The notes below the pieces were generated by a model that was not told the DNA's origin, did not search any database, and saw only the letters and a list, made by a program, of their open reading frames with translations. A program made the translations under genes and the position numbers. DNA of 7,209 bases from an uncultured Prevotella sp. (GTDB lineage Bacteria > Bacteroidota > Bacteroidia > Bacteroidales > Bacteroidaceae): NCBI GenBank assembly GCA_945827565.1, contig CALZNR010000063.1, forward strand, positions 1 to 7,209, read 5' to 3'. Positions 5,730 through 7,209 of this stretch are shown one piece after another (the first letter of the stretch is position 1; the number at the start of each line of letters is the position of its first letter).

Positions 5730-7209
5730 ATGATAGCACGCACCTTTACTGCTGCCATGCAGGGACTGGAGGCCACCACGGTGTCTGTGGAGGTATGCTT
5801 TGCACGAGGCATACAGTTCCACCTCTCAGGATTGGGAGATACGGCGGTAAAAGAGAGCAAAGACCGTATTGTGGCGGCTTTGGATAATTCGGGATTCAAG
5901 TTTCCCATGGTGGATGTCACGGTGAATATGGCACCTGCCGATATCCGCAAGGAGGGTACGGGCTACGACCTGCCTATCGCCGTGGCCATATTGGTGGCAA
6001 GCGATAAGGTGCAGTGTGCCGACCTGCATCGCGTGATGATGATTGGCGAACTGGGACTTGACGGCAGATTGCAGCCGGTGCGTGGCATATTGCCCATTGC
6101 CATCAAGGCTCGGGCTGAGAAATTCAAGGCATTGATTGTTCCAAAACAGAATATCCGCGAGGCTGCTGTGGTGAACAACATTGATGTGTATGGCATGGAC
6201 TCGCTGGCCGATGTGGTGAACTTCCTCAATGGCGACAATTCCTATCAGCCAACGGTCAGCGACACACGCAAGGAGTTCTATGAACAGCAGGCACATTTCG
6301 AGAACGATTTTGCCGATGTGCGTGGACAGGAGAATGTGAAGCGTGCCATCGAGGTGGCTGCCGCAGGTGGTCACAACCTGATTATGATAGGTCCTCCGGG
6401 CAGTGGCAAGTCGATGATGGCAAAGCGTATCCCCTCCATCCTGCCGCCGCTCACCTTGGCAGAGAGTTTGGAAACCACGCAGATACACAGCGTTGCCGGA
6501 AAGTTGAGCAGAAACACATCGCTCATCACCCAGCGACCTTTCCGTTCTCCTCATCACACCATCTCGCCCGTGGCATTGGTGGGTGGTGGCAACAATCCTC
6601 AGCCGGGAGAGATCTCCTTGGCGCACAATGGGGTGCTCTTTTGCGATGAGCTGCCAGAGTTCAATCGCTCGGTATTAGAAGTGATGCGCCAGCCTTTGGA
6701 GGACAGAGTCATCACCATCAGTCGTGCCAAATACACCATAGAATACCCTTGCTCCTTCATGTTTGTGGCGTCTATGAACCCTTGTCCCTGTGGTTATTAT
6801 GGCGATCCAACTCATCACTGCGTGTGCTCTCCCGGACAGATACAGCGCTACATGAACAAGATAAGCGGTCCGCTTCTCGACCGCATCGATATCCAGTGCG
6901 AGATTTCAGCCATCCCCTTTAAAGACCTGTCGCAGGCCAAGCCTGGTGAACCCAGTGCCGCCATTCGCCAGCGTGTGATAACAGCCCGCAAGATCCAGGA
7001 AGAACGTTATAGGGAGTACAAGCATATCCATTGCAATGCGCAGATGACGGAACGCATGATACACCAGTATGCCGAGCCCAACAGCGAATCTCTTGACATG
7101 CTTCGTATGGCTATGGAGCGCCTGTCACTCTCTGCCAGAGCCTACAGCCGCATCCTCAAGGTGGCACGCACCATTGCCGACCTTGATGGCAGTGAGCAGG
7201 TGCAACTTC
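5730..7209 (+). CDS. comM: YifB/ComM-family Mg-chelatase-like AAA+ ATPase, 3'-truncated
   Basis: This is a cytoplasmic AAA+ ATPase; 493 complete codons are present, and family members run about 505-515, so only the last 15-25 residues are missing. The N-terminal Lon-protease-like (ChlI) domain shows GYDLPIAVAIL (from about residue 78) and IGELGLDGRLQPVRGILP. The ATPase core has Walker A GPPGSGKS (221-228), RPFRSPHHTIS, Walker B VLFCDELPEF (Asp306, Glu307), then NPCPCG with a four-cysteine set at 352, 354, 364 and 366, and LLDRID. The C-terminal ChlI-type helical domain contains LSLSARAYSRILKVARTIADL. All key residues are intact. In proteobacteria, ComM is a hexameric helicase that aids branch migration during natural transformation; the role in Bacteroidota is unproven. 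ATG 5730 lies 8 bp after the preceding stop. No promoter box is visible in the gap, suggesting transcription with the upstream lipoprotein gene. Confidence 0.93.
   Translation, partial: MIARTFTAAMQGLEATTVSVEVCFARGIQFHLSGLGDTAVKESKDRIVAALDNSGFKFPMVDVTVNMAPADIRKEGTGYDLPIAVAILVASDKVQCADLHRVMMIGELGLDGRLQPVRGILPIAIKARAEKFKALIVPKQNIREAAVVNNIDVYGMDSLADVVNFLNGDNSYQPTVSDTRKEFYEQQAHFENDFADVRGQENVKRAIEVAAAGGHNLIMIGPPGSGKSMMAKRIPSILPPLTLAESLETTQIHSVAGKLSRNTSLITQRPFRSPHHTISPVALVGGGNNPQPGEISLAHNGVLFCDELPEFNRSVLEVMRQPLEDRVITISRAKYTIEYPCSFMFVASMNPCPCGYYGDPTHHCVCSPGQIQRYMNKISGPLLDRIDIQCEISAIPFKDLSQAKPGEPSAAIRQRVITARKIQEERYREYKHIHCNAQMTERMIHQYAEPNSESLDMLRMAMERLSLSARAYSRILKVARTIADLDGSEQVQL

Noticed and set aside
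5826..6626. Long open frame of 266 codons on the minus strand
   Set aside because: It lies wholly antisense to the clearly coding YifB/ComM ATPase gene, and its translation is rich in His, Cys and Arg without any recognisable motif. It is a mirror effect of codon bias in the real gene.

Overview
The window reads as chromosomal DNA from a Bacteroidota, most likely Bacteroidales and probably Prevotella-like. The grounds are the protein families (a DUF4369/thioredoxin-fold lipoprotein, a Bacteroidales-type OmpA-like/TPR lipoprotein, a DUF3467 protein), start codons mostly without Shine-Dalgarno sequences, and two matches to the Bacteroidota -7 promoter box TAnnTTTG. Composition is balanced, with no obvious change between genes. 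All six genes lie on the + strand and are tightly packed. I see no tRNA, rRNA, CRISPR array, insertion sequence or attachment site.

Left part (1-2687): the 3' end of a DHA2/EmrB-type drug-efflux transporter is followed 51 bp later by an AraC-family regulator. This pairing suggests local control of efflux. A small DUF3467 protein of unknown function follows 59 bp further on.

Middle part (2688-5721): a 201-bp intergenic region carries a good -7 promoter box, then a gene for a 559-residue lipoprotein that joins an OmpA-like peptidoglycan-binding fold to C-terminal TPR repeats. A strong intrinsic terminator hairpin (4623-4663) begins 54 bp after its stop codon. That hairpin lies inside the apparent 5' coding part of the next gene, a second lipoprotein with an N-terminal DUF4369 domain and a thioredoxin fold. 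The fold has lost both active-site cysteines and the cis-proline, so it cannot be a conventional thiol-disulfide oxidoreductase.

Right part (5730-7209): 8 bp later begins a YifB/ComM-family AAA+ ATPase, cut by the window edge shortly before its expected C-terminus. It retains Walker A, Walker B and the four-cysteine cluster.

The most interesting features are the terminator/signal-peptide overlap at 4591-4680, which is either an unusual attenuation arrangement or a sign that the gene start lies downstream, and the degenerate thioredoxin-like lipoprotein. No wholly new multi-gene system is evident.
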